Shown here: piece after piece, positions 1 to 7,503 of the stretch
Numbering within the stretch: position 1 is the first letter of the stretch
Layout of the letters: every line of letters starts with the position of its first letter
Source of the DNA: Aliirhizobium smilacinae
GTDB lineage: Bacteria; Pseudomonadota; Alphaproteobacteria; Rhizobiales; Rhizobiaceae
DNA length: 64,000 nt
Assembly (NCBI RefSeq): GCF_006335145.1
Contig: NZ_VDMN01000003.1
Span: forward strand, 62,001 to 126,000
Reading direction: 5' to 3'
Translations under genes and position numbers: made by a program
Notes under the pieces: generated by a model
Database searches by the model: none
What the model was told of the DNA's origin: nothing
The model's input: the letters and a program-made list of their open reading frames with translations, nothing else

Positions 1-1
1 G

Positions 2-322
2 GCCGACGGTCACATCGACCAGAGCGAGCGGGCCAATATCATGGAGAAGGTTCATGCCGTCGATCTCGGCGCCGAGGCCGAGGCGTTCATCGCCGAGGAA
101 CTGGCCAACCCGGTCGATATCGATGATCTCGTCGCAGCTGCACGCACCGAAGAGCAGAAGGTCGAACTCTATACCGCCACGCGATTGACGATCGATCCTG
201 ACACGCGGGCAGAACGCGGTTATCTCGACATGCTTGCCGGCCGTCTCAACCTGCCGGACGCGCTGATCGACCATATCGATGCTACGGTGTCATCGGCCAA
301 GGTTGCCTCTTCATCAGTATAA
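2..322 (+). CDS. DUF533 (YebE-like) protein, C-terminal part
   Basis: The reading frame is open from the first bases of the window, so the true start lies upstream; about 106 C-terminal residues are seen. The visible part is the acidic, helical end of the DUF533 / YebE family, a TerB-like fold with a DGHID...ER segment followed by an LA-rich helical tail. Proteins of this family are inner-membrane-associated and have no established biochemical role. An internal ATG at 41 is not the true start, because conserved sequence continues in frame before it. Family assignment is from recognition of the helical pattern and is fairly secure; function is unknown. Confidence 0.75.
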   Translation, partial: ADGHIDQSERANIMEKVHAVDLGAEAEAFIAEELANPVDIDDLVAAARTEEQKVELYTATRLTIDPDTRAERGYLDMLAGRLNLPDALIDHIDATVSSAKVASSSV

Positions 323-410
323 GGGACACGGGGAAAGCTCGCTTCGGTTGTGGTTTTTTCGGAACAATCGTTGCTCCCGGTGCTTCTATTGGCATCAAAG
401 GAGCAAGACG

Positions 411-674
411 ATGATGGCAACAGAAAAGATTTCGACCGATATCTGGCTGAAAGTCATGTGTTCCCTGATGATCAATGCCGTGCTCTTTGGCGTTGGCGTC
501 ATCACCGTGCTTTCCGTGCCGGCGCTTTCCGCGCAAGCGAAATACCTGATCCCCGGTGTGATCGTGGCCAGTTTCGTGGTCACTCCACTGCTTTGCGGGC
601 TTGTCGCTCGCCGGATGCGGATCCGTAACTGGGGTGTTTCGCACTGGCGCGAAGGAGATCTGATCTCGGGATGA
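411..674 (+). CDS. small two-helix membrane protein
   Basis: This gene encodes about 87 residues. I chose the ATG at 411 because AAGGAG sits about 7 bases upstream; the open frame extends to 279 but that part is arginine/histidine-rich and overlaps the preceding gene. Two hydrophobic segments (roughly residues 14-36 and 42-64) are separated by a short polar loop and followed by a basic C-terminus, as in small inner-membrane proteins. I do not recognise a family. It is followed by a strong terminator, so it appears to be a monocistronic unit or the last gene of one. Confidence 0.6.
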   Translation: MMATEKISTDIWLKVMCSLMINAVLFGVGVITVLSVPALSAQAKYLIPGVIVASFVVTPLLCGLVARRMRIRNWGVSHWREGDLISG

Positions 675-703
675 CCGAGACGGGACACGATAATGTAGCG
701 AAC

Positions 704-731
704 AAGGGCCGGTCAGATCCGGCCTTTGTTT
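704..731. terminator. bidirectional rho-independent terminator
   Basis: A stem of GGGCCGG/CCGGCCT with an A-rich left and T-rich right flank and a 6-nt loop lies between two convergent genes. It can serve both the + gene ending at 674 and the - gene ending at 735. Confidence 0.8.
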
Positions 732-734
732 CGT

Positions 735-1073
735 TTAGCCGTCAGCGCCGCCTGTTCGACGCCGGAACAGCACCTCAAGTCTTTTCCAGATGTTTTCAGG
801 TTCGGGATAACCGATCATAAGCCTGCCCTGGCGCGTGATCGCAATAACGGCGCCGCTCGACCATTCCCCGCCGTGGTCTATGCTTATGAGATTCTTACGG
901 GCGGCGTCCTGAAAGAACGACTCCTCTTCCAGAAATTCATACTCATCTTCGGACAGACAGAGACGTCCCGAGCTTTCGGCAATATGACCAAGCAAGGTCA
1001 ACAGGCGAGGGTCTGTCGGAGGTTTTTGCGGCAGGTTTACGGGCATCTTCAGCACCCCAGAATCTCTGCTCAT
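735..1073 (-). CDS. conserved hypothetical protein
   Basis: This gene encodes about 112 soluble residues with no signal peptide or membrane segment. The middle is acidic (SEDEYEFLEEE near residues 41-51) and the end is basic (WKRLEVLFRRR). I do not recognise a domain. No good Shine-Dalgarno precedes the ATG at 1073; an internal ATG at 1046 is an alternative start. It converges on the small membrane protein gene and shares its terminator. Coding potential is supported by uninterrupted length and high GC at third positions, but function is unknown. Confidence 0.5.
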   Translation of the reverse strand: MSRDSGVLKMPVNLPQKPPTDPRLLTLLGHIAESSGRLCLSEDEYEFLEEESFFQDAARKNLISIDHGGEWSSGAVIAITRQGRLMIGYPEPENIWKRLEVLFRRRTGGADG

Positions 1074-1257
1074 CTAAATCTATATTAGAAAAACAACAAT
1101 ATCCTCGCAGCCCTAAATATTGCCGATGATAAATAGGAGATGAGCAGGTCCGCCGTGGTCCGATCTCCTAACTCATTCCCGTTTTGTCTTCCGGCGACGG
1201 CAGCATTGCCTTTGTGATTTTCCTGACTTAATCGTCGAGCATCGAAACGAGGCGATC

Positions 1258-1944
1258 ATGATGCGCGACCTGAAAACCTACAAAGTTGCAGCGCCCCAGC
1301 CTGTCACGCTGACGGGCCGGTTCGTTACGCTTGAGCCCTATGATCGCGACAGGCATCTGCAGGCACTGTGGAGTGCGCTGGGCGGCGCGGGTATCAACGA
1401 TCTGATCCGGTATTTCCCCAACGAGGATTACACCACATCGGATGAGTTCGACGTCTGGTTACAGGGCGCTCAGGCGAACCTGAATTTCATCACGCTGGTA
1501 GTTCGGGAGAATGCCACCGGAGAGATCGTCGGCATGGCGAGTTATATGCGCCCGGACCCGAAAAACGGGGTGATCGAAGTCGGCTCGGTGGCGCATGGCG
1601 AGGCGATGAAGCGCTCGCCGATGGCAACCGAACTGCATTACCTGATGGCAAGGCATGTCTTCGAGGATCTCGATTACCGCCGGTACGAATGGAAATGCCA
1701 CAATGAAAACGAGCCGAGCAAAAGAACGGCTATTCGTTATGGCTTCACATTCGAAGGCGTGTTCCGCCAGCATGTCATCTCCCGCGGCGCCAATCGCGAT
1801 ACGGCCTGGTTTTCGATGATCGACAGCGAGTGGCCTGTCATCAAGGCCGCGTTCGAGGCCTGGCTGTTGCCGCAAAATTTCGATGCCGACGGCAGCCAGA
1901 AGCGTCGGCTGGAGGATATCCGGACCGAGATTGCCGGCGCGTGA
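1258..1944 (+). CDS. GNAT family N-acetyltransferase (RimJ/RimL type)
   Basis: This 228-residue protein is predicted to transfer an acetyl group from acetyl-CoA to an amine or protein N-terminus. The fold signature fits the RimJ/RimL branch (Acetyltransf_3): an N-terminal LTGRFVTLEPYDRDRH strand, a central IVGMASYMR strand, a VGSVAHGEAMKRSPMATEL segment in place of the usual acetyl-CoA loop, then YRRYEWKCHNENEPSKRTAIRYGF, the characteristic 'N.xS...A..GF' end. Two ATGs are adjacent at 1258 and 1261; a weak AGGCG precedes them. Substrate is unknown. It runs directly into a small membrane-protein gene with an 11-nt gap, suggesting co-transcription. Confidence 0.85.
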   Translation: MMRDLKTYKVAAPQPVTLTGRFVTLEPYDRDRHLQALWSALGGAGINDLIRYFPNEDYTTSDEFDVWLQGAQANLNFITLVVRENATGEIVGMASYMRPDPKNGVIEVGSVAHGEAMKRSPMATELHYLMARHVFEDLDYRRYEWKCHNENEPSKRTAIRYGFTFEGVFRQHVISRGANRDTAWFSMIDSEWPVIKAAFEAWLLPQNFDADGSQKRRLEDIRTEIAGA

Positions 1945-1955
1945 GAGGATTGGAT

Positions 1956-2156
1956 ATGAGACCCGAGACGAGATCTGCGGCGATTGCGGCAGCCGTAATA
2001 CTGGTCGGCGCCGTCGTCGTCATCTATTTCCTGCCGTCGCTGGTTCTATGGATCGGGCAATACTCGCCGGCACTCGCCTTCGTCGTCGGAGCGGTGTTGC
2101 TGCTTGGCTTCTTCTGGATCTTCTGGCTGAGGGCGAGATACCAGCGCCGCCGCTGA
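1956..2156 (+). CDS. small two-helix membrane protein
   Basis: This 66-residue protein is almost wholly hydrophobic, with two transmembrane helices (about residues 8-30 and 36-57) and a basic C-terminal tail ending RARYQRRR. The start at 1956 has GAGAGGA a few bases upstream; the open frame reaches back to 1830 but overlaps the acetyltransferase. It lies 11 nt after the acetyltransferase stop and converges on the NicO transporter gene. I do not recognise a family and no function is proposed. Confidence 0.55.
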   Translation: MRPETRSAAIAAAVILVGAVVVIYFLPSLVLWIGQYSPALAFVVGAVLLLGFFWIFWLRARYQRRR

Positions 2157-2168
2157 GGGTTTTAAAGC

Positions 2169-3236
2169 CTATGCCTGCAGCGATGCGCCGAGCAACGACA
2201 ATCCCACCAAGAGAACGAACAGCGCGCCGCCAATCTCGATAACGTGGCCGACGCGTCGGCCGGTCTTCGAGCCCGGTCCGGCAATCTTCAGGGCTATATC
2301 CTTGGCGCCGACCGCAAGCGATGCGAGGATCGTGACGGTGATCGCCGTGCCGAGCGACATAGCCAGCACGGACAGGATGCCGCCGAGATAAAGGCTGTTC
2401 AGCAGCGAAAAGCTCATCACCAGGATGGCGCCGGAGCAGGGGCGCAGGCCGACTGCGATAATCGCCGACCAGGCTTCCTTGAGGCTGAAATCCTTGCCGT
2501 TCAGCATTTTCGGATCGGGCATGTGGCTTACGCCGCAGGCTTCGCAATAGTCGCCATCGCCCGCATAGTCGTGATCGTCGATTTCCACGGCCTTGAAGTT
2601 CAGGCCGGTGGAGCCGCGGCTTGCGGCTGGGCCATCAAACAGCATGGCCGTTGCCGGAGCGGGTTCGGAAACCCGGACGACACGCATTCTGAGGCCTCTG
2701 AGCTTTTTCACCAGAAGCCATGCGCCGAACAGGGCGACCATGGCGAAGCTTGCTACTTCCATGGCCCAGGTCGCCTTGGTCATGGTGATGCCGGAGCCGC
2801 GCAGGACGACAAAAGCCGCCCCGACGACGAGGATCGCGACGAGGCCCTGGAGAAGTGCGGAGATGAAGGAAATGACGACGCCGCGGCGCAGTTCAACTTC
2901 GTTGGCGATCATGTAGGAAGAGATCACCGCCTTGCCGTGGCCGGGGCCGGCGGCATGGAATATGCCATAGGCGAAAGACAGGCCGATCAGGCCGGCCAGC
3001 GCGGAAGGGTCTTCCCGCATCGCCTTGAGCGAACCTGTCAGGGCGCGGTAGAAGGATTGCTGGTAGTAGTTGATCCAGCTGAGATAAGGCGCAAAAGGCC
3101 CGCCCACGGAAAAGGACGGCTCCGCTGAACCGACGCCCAAAGGGGATTGAGCGTGGGCCGCACCGACAATGCACAGGCCAGCGAACGCCGCCACCATGAA
3201 AGCGACTGTCGTGTTGGACCTTGAAGACTTCAGCAT
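2169..3236 (-). CDS. NicO family nickel/cobalt exporter (RcnA-like)
   Basis: This 355-residue inner-membrane protein belongs to the NicO/RcnA family of nickel and cobalt efflux permeases. An N-terminal signal-like helix (residues 10-29, ending AHAQ) is followed by about six membrane helices. The family motif HAAGPGHGKAVISSY lies near residues 93-107; a cytosolic His/Asp/Cys-rich loop (DDHDYAGDGDYCEACGVSH) and a second helix pair with GLRPCSGAI follow. Its start overlaps the end of the DUF1007 gene by 7 nt, so the two are translationally coupled. DUF1007-NicO pairing is typical of rhizobial metal export loci. Metal specificity cannot be read from the sequence. Confidence 0.88.
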   Translation of the reverse strand: MLKSSRSNTTVAFMVAAFAGLCIVGAAHAQSPLGVGSAEPSFSVGGPFAPYLSWINYYQQSFYRALTGSLKAMREDPSALAGLIGLSFAYGIFHAAGPGHGKAVISSYMIANEVELRRGVVISFISALLQGLVAILVVGAAFVVLRGSGITMTKATWAMEVASFAMVALFGAWLLVKKLRGLRMRVVRVSEPAPATAMLFDGPAASRGSTGLNFKAVEIDDHDYAGDGDYCEACGVSHMPDPKMLNGKDFSLKEAWSAIIAVGLRPCSGAILVMSFSLLNSLYLGGILSVLAMSLGTAITVTILASLAVGAKDIALKIAGPGSKTGRRVGHVIEIGGALFVLLVGLSLLGASLQA

Positions 3237-3874
3237 GTCATCTCCAGACGGGTCGCGAACATTTTCGACATGTCGGTTCCGGTCGGATCATTGAAGAAGG
3301 CGTCGGTCAGGGTGGAGCTGTTCTGGGAGAGAACCTCGTCCGGATCGGGGCGCACGACCTTGTGCTGACATTTTGCGAATGCCGGACCTTCCGCAACGAG
3401 ATCCTTGTCGGTGGGGAAGTCGATCGCGGTATACATGGTCGGATCGTAGATTCCGAAGGTCAGCCGGCCCTTGAGGGGCATCGGCTTGTCGGGCTTGACG
3501 ACGAAGAAGACGAGGATCTGGCCATCCTTGAAGGTGACGTGGATCACGTCCGGCTTGGTTACGCCGACTGTCGCGCCATTCATCGTCAGCGTCGTGAAAT
3601 AGTGGTAATCGGCAAGCGACGTGCGCATGGTCTCACCGAGTTCGGCAAGTTCGTGCTCATCCAGCTTGAGATCGGTGTTCTTGTCGAAATCCAGCAGCAC
3701 GCTGGAGGAAAATACCTCGTCGAAGCGCCACACATTTCGCAGCTCCTGAACGTTGCCATCAGGGCCGCCGATTACTTCAAGCCGTGATTCCACGAAGATG
3801 TGTGGGTGGGCTGACGCAACATGCGGCAGCGCGCAGGCTATCAGGGCAGTCAAGATCGCAAGTCTGTTTCGCAT
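3230..3874 (-). CDS. DUF1007 family periplasmic protein
   Basis: This 214-residue protein has a cleavable signal peptide (residues 1-22, cleavage after VASA) and a mature start HPHIFVESR, the hallmark of DUF1007. The His-x-His at the mature N-terminus and later acidic residues could bind metal. The family is found beside NicO or RcnA-type nickel/cobalt exporters and is thought to act as a periplasmic partner, but its mechanism is not established. It is the first gene of a two-gene unit with the NicO gene (7-nt overlap). An ACACA-N5-TGTGT inverted repeat lies near the far end of the upstream gap. Confidence 0.82.
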   Translation of the reverse strand: MRNRLAILTALIACALPHVASAHPHIFVESRLEVIGGPDGNVQELRNVWRFDEVFSSSVLLDFDKNTDLKLDEHELAELGETMRTSLADYHYFTTLTMNGATVGVTKPDVIHVTFKDGQILVFFVVKPDKPMPLKGRLTFGIYDPTMYTAIDFPTDKDLVAEGPAFAKCQHKVVRPDPDEVLSQNSSTLTDAFFNDPTGTDMSKMFATRLEMTC

Positions 3875-3985
3875 TCGGCCCGGTGCCCTATGTTCGTCCT
3901 GCCCGATTTGGCCAGCCTGCTGTGCCGCTGAAATGGGACGGAATTTCGACTCAAGTGTTACACAATTACTGTGTCACCTATTGTG

Positions 3986-4879
3986 TCATCGCGCCTGGCG
4001 GAACCAGTTGGCGAGAAAATCGACGAAGCTTCTGACCTTGGCCGGAAGATAACGGCGATGCGGGTAGACGGCATAGATGCCGCGATCCTTGATGATGTAG
4101 TCATCGAAGAGGGTGACGAGTTCACCGGACTGGATCGAGGCATTGGCGATGAAATCCGGGATGATCGCGACGCCAAGGCCTGCGCGGGCAGCACGCACTG
4201 TCGCCTGCGGACTGTTGACCTCGATCGGACCGGACACGCCGACGGATATCGTCGAGCCATCCTTTTCGACGAAGCGGATATTGTTGTGCCAGCGCGTATT
4301 GGTATCGATGATGAAGGGGACACCGCTCAATTGCTGCGGATGATCCAGCGGGCCGTATTGCGCGACGATATCTGCGGTTGCCACGGCATGGACGCGGAAA
4401 TCGTTCAGCTTCTTGGCGATCATGCCGGAATCTTCGAGCCGGGTTATACGGATCGCCAGATCGAAATTTTCCTCGATCAGATCGACGAAACGGTCGTCGG
4501 CGACGATTTCCAGTTGCACGTCGGGATGTGCCTTGGCGAAATCGATCAGCGACTGGCCGACATCGGCGTCGATGAAGGTGCGCGGTACGGAGACGCGCAA
4601 TCGGCCCTTGAGGTCCGCATTGCCCTCGCGCACCAGATCGGCAAGATTATCGATCTCCTTCAATATATCCGAGGCGCTGCGATAATAGGTGTGGCCTGCC
4701 TCGGTGAGCGAGAACTGCCGGGTGGTGCGGTTCAAAAGCAGCGCACCGAGATCATCTTCCAGTTCCCGGACATATTTGGAGAGCAGCGCCTTGGAGCGGC
4801 CGGTACGCCGCGCGGCTGCCGAAAACCCCTCGGCTTCGACCACGTCTATGAAGGCGCGCATGCGGGTGAGGGTGTCCAA
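3986..4879 (-). CDS. LysR family transcriptional regulator (TTG start)
   Basis: This 297-residue protein has a winged helix-turn-helix at residues 1-60 (MRAFIDVVEAEGFSAAARR, then SKALLSKYVRELEDDLGALL) and a substrate-binding co-inducer domain from about 90 onward. I chose the TTG at 4879 because AGGAG lies 7 nt upstream and the peptide MDTLTRMRAFIDVVE matches the usual LysR N-terminus. An in-frame extension to 4960 lacks conservation, and an ATG at 4861 would trim the first helix. It belongs to the subgroup regulating oxidoreductases or small-molecule metabolism. It is divergent from the ornithine decarboxylase leader region, so it might control that gene, though no direct evidence exists. 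Confidence 0.88.
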   Translation of the reverse strand: MDTLTRMRAFIDVVEAEGFSAAARRTGRSKALLSKYVRELEDDLGALLLNRTTRQFSLTEAGHTYYRSASDILKEIDNLADLVREGNADLKGRLRVSVPRTFIDADVGQSLIDFAKAHPDVQLEIVADDRFVDLIEENFDLAIRITRLEDSGMIAKKLNDFRVHAVATADIVAQYGPLDHPQQLSGVPFIIDTNTRWHNNIRFVEKDGSTISVGVSGPIEVNSPQATVRAARAGLGVAIIPDFIANASIQSGELVTLFDDYIIKDRGIYAVYPHRRYLPAKVRSFVDFLANWFRQAR

Positions 4880-5128
4880 GAGACGGCTCCTAAAAAATGA
4901 ACGAAAATGGTCGTGTCGTTCGATGTTTATGGACCAATGTAAAAAAACGGTCGAGCCCAAAAAATCTCTTGATTATGACGGCGAATATTCTTATCTCCCG
5001 CTTTGCCCAAAGTCGCACGTGCCCATGGGTGTCCGCCGACCCTCGAATTGAGATTTATCTCTAAGGTGAGGTCATCGGTAAGGTACCTGGAACTAACCCC
5101 TCCAGTCGCTACTCCGGCCAACCGGAAA

Positions 5129-5170
5129 ATGCGAGGACATCTGAAGCAACGACGGTGCGGGCCTTTCTAG
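5129..5170 (+). CDS. possible 13-codon upstream ORF in the speF leader
   Basis: ATG to TAG encodes MRGHLKQRRCGPF. It lies inside the most conserved-looking part of the leader and is rich in Arg and Lys, which could make it arginine- or polyamine-sensitive. The Shine-Dalgarno is weak (CGGAAA immediately before ATG). Gammaproteobacterial speF is controlled by a leader peptide (SpeFL); this peptide does not resemble that one. It may be chance. Confidence 0.25.
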   Translation: MRGHLKQRRCGPF

Positions 5171-5379
5171 TCTCTGCAGGCTTTCCATCAGCCTGCAATT
5201 CTGAAGAGGCACACCATCATTGCCGGAAGTGCGGTAGGGACAACCCTCCAATCCAAGGCAGACAAAGCCGGATCAAAGCTCGTGGCAGGGCGTTGGTCTA
5301 CATATCGCGCGGTGAAGCGTGCTCACGGTACCAGTGTCTCCAACTACTGGGCCGAGCGCATTCTTATCCGTCCTTTGTC

Positions 5380-5398
5380 CTCCGGTTCGCAGCCGGAG
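5380..5398 (+). promoter_or_regulatory. hairpin just before the odc ribosome binding site
   Basis: CTCCGG-TTCGCAG-CCGGAG forms a perfect 6-bp stem about 26 nt before the ATG at 5425, next to the AAGGGA Shine-Dalgarno. It lacks a T-run, so a translational or antitermination role is more likely than simple termination. Confidence 0.4.
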
Positions 5399-5424
5399 CT
5401 TTGAGATTTCGAAGGGACTGACCC

Positions 5425-6558
5425 ATGACCACTGCTCGCATCCTCGACTTCATCAACACCCGACGTCCAGAAGGCCCTTGCCTCGTCGTCGATCTCGATG
5501 TCGTACGCGACAATTTCCATGCCTTCCGTCATGCCCTGCCGGACAGCGCGATCTACTATGCGGTCAAGGCAAATCCGGAACCGGCAATCCTCAATCTGCT
5601 CGCCTCGCTCGGCTCGAGCTTTGATTGCGCTTCGGTTGCTGAAATCCAGATGGCACTTGATGCCGGTGCAACGGCCGACCGGATCTCGTTCGGCAACACG
5701 ATCAAGAAAGAACGCGATATCGCTCGCGCTTTCGCGCTCGGCGTTGGCCTTTATGCTGTCGACAGCCATGAGGAAGTCGAAAAGATCGCCCGTGCCGCTC
5801 CCGGTGCGAAGGTATTCTGCCGCGTCCTGACGGATGGCGAAGGCGCCGAATGGCCGCTGTCGCGCAAGTTCGGCTGCGTTCCGCAGATGGCCGTCGACGT
5901 TCTCGTGTACGCACACCAGCTGGGCCTTGAGTCCTACGGCGTGTCCTTCCATGTCGGTTCGCAGATGACCAAGGTTGATGCCTGGGATTCGGCTCTCGCC
6001 GATGCCAAGCGCGTCTTTGCATCGCTGGCCAAGCAGGGCATCGTCCTGCAGATGGTCAACATGGGCGGCGGTTTCCCGACCAAGTACCTGCGCGACATCC
6101 CGAAGGCCGAAGAATACGGCCAGGCGATCTCCAACTCGCTGCGCAAACACTTCGGCAACAACCTGCCGAAGACGATCATCGAGCCGGGTCGCGGCATGGT
6201 CGGCAATGCAGGCGTGATCAAGGCGGAAGTCGTGCTCATCTCGCGCAAGTCGGACAATGACAACCATCGCTGGGTCTTCCTCGACATCGGCAAGTTCGGC
6301 GGTCTCGCCGAAACCATGGACGAGGCGATCCGCTACCCGATCCGCACTGAGCGTGACGGCGACGAGATGGAACCCTGCGTTCTGGCCGGCCCGACATGCG
6401 ATTCGGCCGATGTCATGTACGAGAAGAACATGTATCCGCTGCCGCTCTCGCTTTCGATCGGCGACGAAGTTCTGATCGAAGGCACCGGTGCCTATACGAC
6501 GACCTATTCGGCCGTCGCCTTCAACGGCTTCGATCCGCTGAAGGCCTACGTCATCTAA
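5425..6558 (+). CDS. ornithine decarboxylase (fold III, PLP-dependent)
   Basis: This 377-residue cytosolic enzyme decarboxylates ornithine to putrescine (some members also take lysine), the entry step to polyamines. It is of the alanine-racemase-fold (group IV, eukaryotic-like) type. The PLP lysine is K48 in YYAVKAN; the phosphate is held by EPGRGMVGNAG (about 253-263); H176 in SFHVGSQ stacks on PLP; C325-D326 in GPTCDSADV is the active-site pair donated across the dimer. Length is typical. AAGGGA precedes the ATG. It has a long structured leader, and the next gene is an acetyltransferase 114 nt downstream. Symbols odc, odc2 and speF are all used for this family. Confidence 0.93.
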   Translation: MTTARILDFINTRRPEGPCLVVDLDVVRDNFHAFRHALPDSAIYYAVKANPEPAILNLLASLGSSFDCASVAEIQMALDAGATADRISFGNTIKKERDIARAFALGVGLYAVDSHEEVEKIARAAPGAKVFCRVLTDGEGAEWPLSRKFGCVPQMAVDVLVYAHQLGLESYGVSFHVGSQMTKVDAWDSALADAKRVFASLAKQGIVLQMVNMGGGFPTKYLRDIPKAEEYGQAISNSLRKHFGNNLPKTIIEPGRGMVGNAGVIKAEVVLISRKSDNDNHRWVFLDIGKFGGLAETMDEAIRYPIRTERDGDEMEPCVLAGPTCDSADVMYEKNMYPLPLSLSIGDEVLIEGTGAYTTTYSAVAFNGFDPLKAYVI

Positions 6559-6583
6559 GGCGCTTTCAAGCGTCTATAGTTCC

Positions 6584-6613
6584 GCGGTTCCCGTACCTCC
6601 AGGCGGGGACCGC
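6584..6613 (+). terminator. hairpin after the ornithine decarboxylase gene
   Basis: GCGGTTCCCG pairs with CGGGGACCGC (10 bp with one G-T) across a 10-nt loop. There is no T-run after it, so it may be a 3'-end stabiliser or attenuator between the decarboxylase and the following acetyltransferase rather than a full terminator. Confidence 0.4.
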
Positions 6614-6672
6614 AAATCCACAATGAACCCTCGATACCGTCTGAAACGGTTTTAAGTGCGGGAGGCCCAGAG

Positions 6673-7242
6673 ATGGCCACTGTTCTTGATTCTGTCCGCG
6701 CATTTTTTGCGCCGAGCCAAACCTACACAATTGACACGGAAACTCCGGGCGATGTCGTCGCGCGCGAGACGCTGCTCGATCGCGCCATGGGCGCGGATCG
6801 CCGCAAGAAGTCTTCGGAGAAGATCCGCCGCAACCGTGTGCCGGCCGAAGGTCTGGCGCTGGTCGCTCGCGATGGCGATGGCCACGTGATCGGTACGGTG
6901 CGTCTGTGGAACGTCGAAGCCGGCATTTCGCCGGAAGGCAATCCGATCGAGGCGTTGCTGCTTGGACCGCTCGCCGTGTCCGAGGATCATGAGGGCAAGG
7001 GAATCGGTGGCGCTTTGATGCGTGCTGCGATTGCGGAGGCCCATAACCGTGGTCACGGCGCGATCCTGCTTGTCGGCGATGCGGCTTATTACGAGCGATT
7101 CGGCTTTTTTGCCGAAAAGGCTGCGCATCTCGTTATGCCAGGCCCCTTCCAGCGTGAGCGTTTCCTGGCGCTGGAACTGAAGGCTGGTTGGCTCGAGGGT
7201 GCGGTGGGCATGATCGTTGCGAGCGGCCGCAAGCTGGCCTGA
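6673..7242 (+). CDS. GNAT family N-acetyltransferase (YhbS-like)
   Basis: This 189-residue protein has a GNAT fold: LLGPLAVSEDHEGKGIGGALM carries the acetyl-CoA pyrophosphate loop (Q/RxxGxG/A type, here HEGKGIGG), and GDAAYYERFGF is the typical YhbS/COG3153 end. GGGAGG lies upstream of the ATG. Substrate is unknown; position after ornithine decarboxylase makes a polyamine-related amine possible, but YhbS-type enzymes are diverse, so this is only a suggestion. A strong terminator follows at 7294. Confidence 0.85.
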   Translation: MATVLDSVRAFFAPSQTYTIDTETPGDVVARETLLDRAMGADRRKKSSEKIRRNRVPAEGLALVARDGDGHVIGTVRLWNVEAGISPEGNPIEALLLGPLAVSEDHEGKGIGGALMRAAIAEAHNRGHGAILLVGDAAYYERFGFFAEKAAHLVMPGPFQRERFLALELKAGWLEGAVGMIVASGRKLA

Positions 7243-7293
7243 AACAGAATCATTCAGCCAAAAGGCCTCGTGGCCGTCCCGATCAGCCCAAAC

Positions 7294-7324
7294 CCCCGCC
7301 TTCATTTATAGAGGCGGGGTTTTT
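7294..7324 (+). terminator. rho-independent terminator
   Basis: CCCCGCC pairs with GGCGGGG across a 12-nt loop and is followed by TTTTT. It ends the acetyltransferase transcription unit. Confidence 0.85.
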
Positions 7325-7422
7325 CTTTGATGTGCCCTCGGGGGTGAGGCGAACTAGCGACGCATCGCCACTGCGTCATTTGGGCAACAAGTTCCGCTTC
7401 CTTGATTAGCAGATACAGACAC

Positions 7423-7436
7423 TTGATCTCGATCAA
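7423..7436. promoter_or_regulatory. FNR/FixK-type anaerobox upstream of ompW
   Basis: TTGAT-CTCG-ATCAA is a perfect match to the FNR/FixK/CRP-family consensus TTGAT-N4-ATCAA. It lies about 70 nt before the OmpW start, a position compatible with activation around -40. This implies induction under low oxygen. Confidence 0.7.
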
Positions 7437-7503
7437 GCGCCCTCTGATGGCCGGGATTTAGACCTTTTCCAGAAGATTCAGATAGGCTGGAAGGAGAGGT
7501 TAT

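Larger units (their letters stand above)
5122..5424 (+). ncRNA. speF-like leader RNA of ornithine decarboxylase
   Basis: About 300 nt of structured non-coding sequence precede the ornithine decarboxylase start. The alphaproteobacterial speF motif (Rfam speF) is defined upstream of exactly this gene, and the segment starting CGAGGACATCTGAAGCAACG looks like the conserved start I associate with it. A GCAGGCTTTCCATCAGCCTGC hairpin (about 5176-5196) follows. Boundaries are approximate. It would be a cis-acting element tuning decarboxylase expression to polyamine or ornithine status. I assign it from memory of the motif plus position; a covariance search would settle it. Confidence 0.6.
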
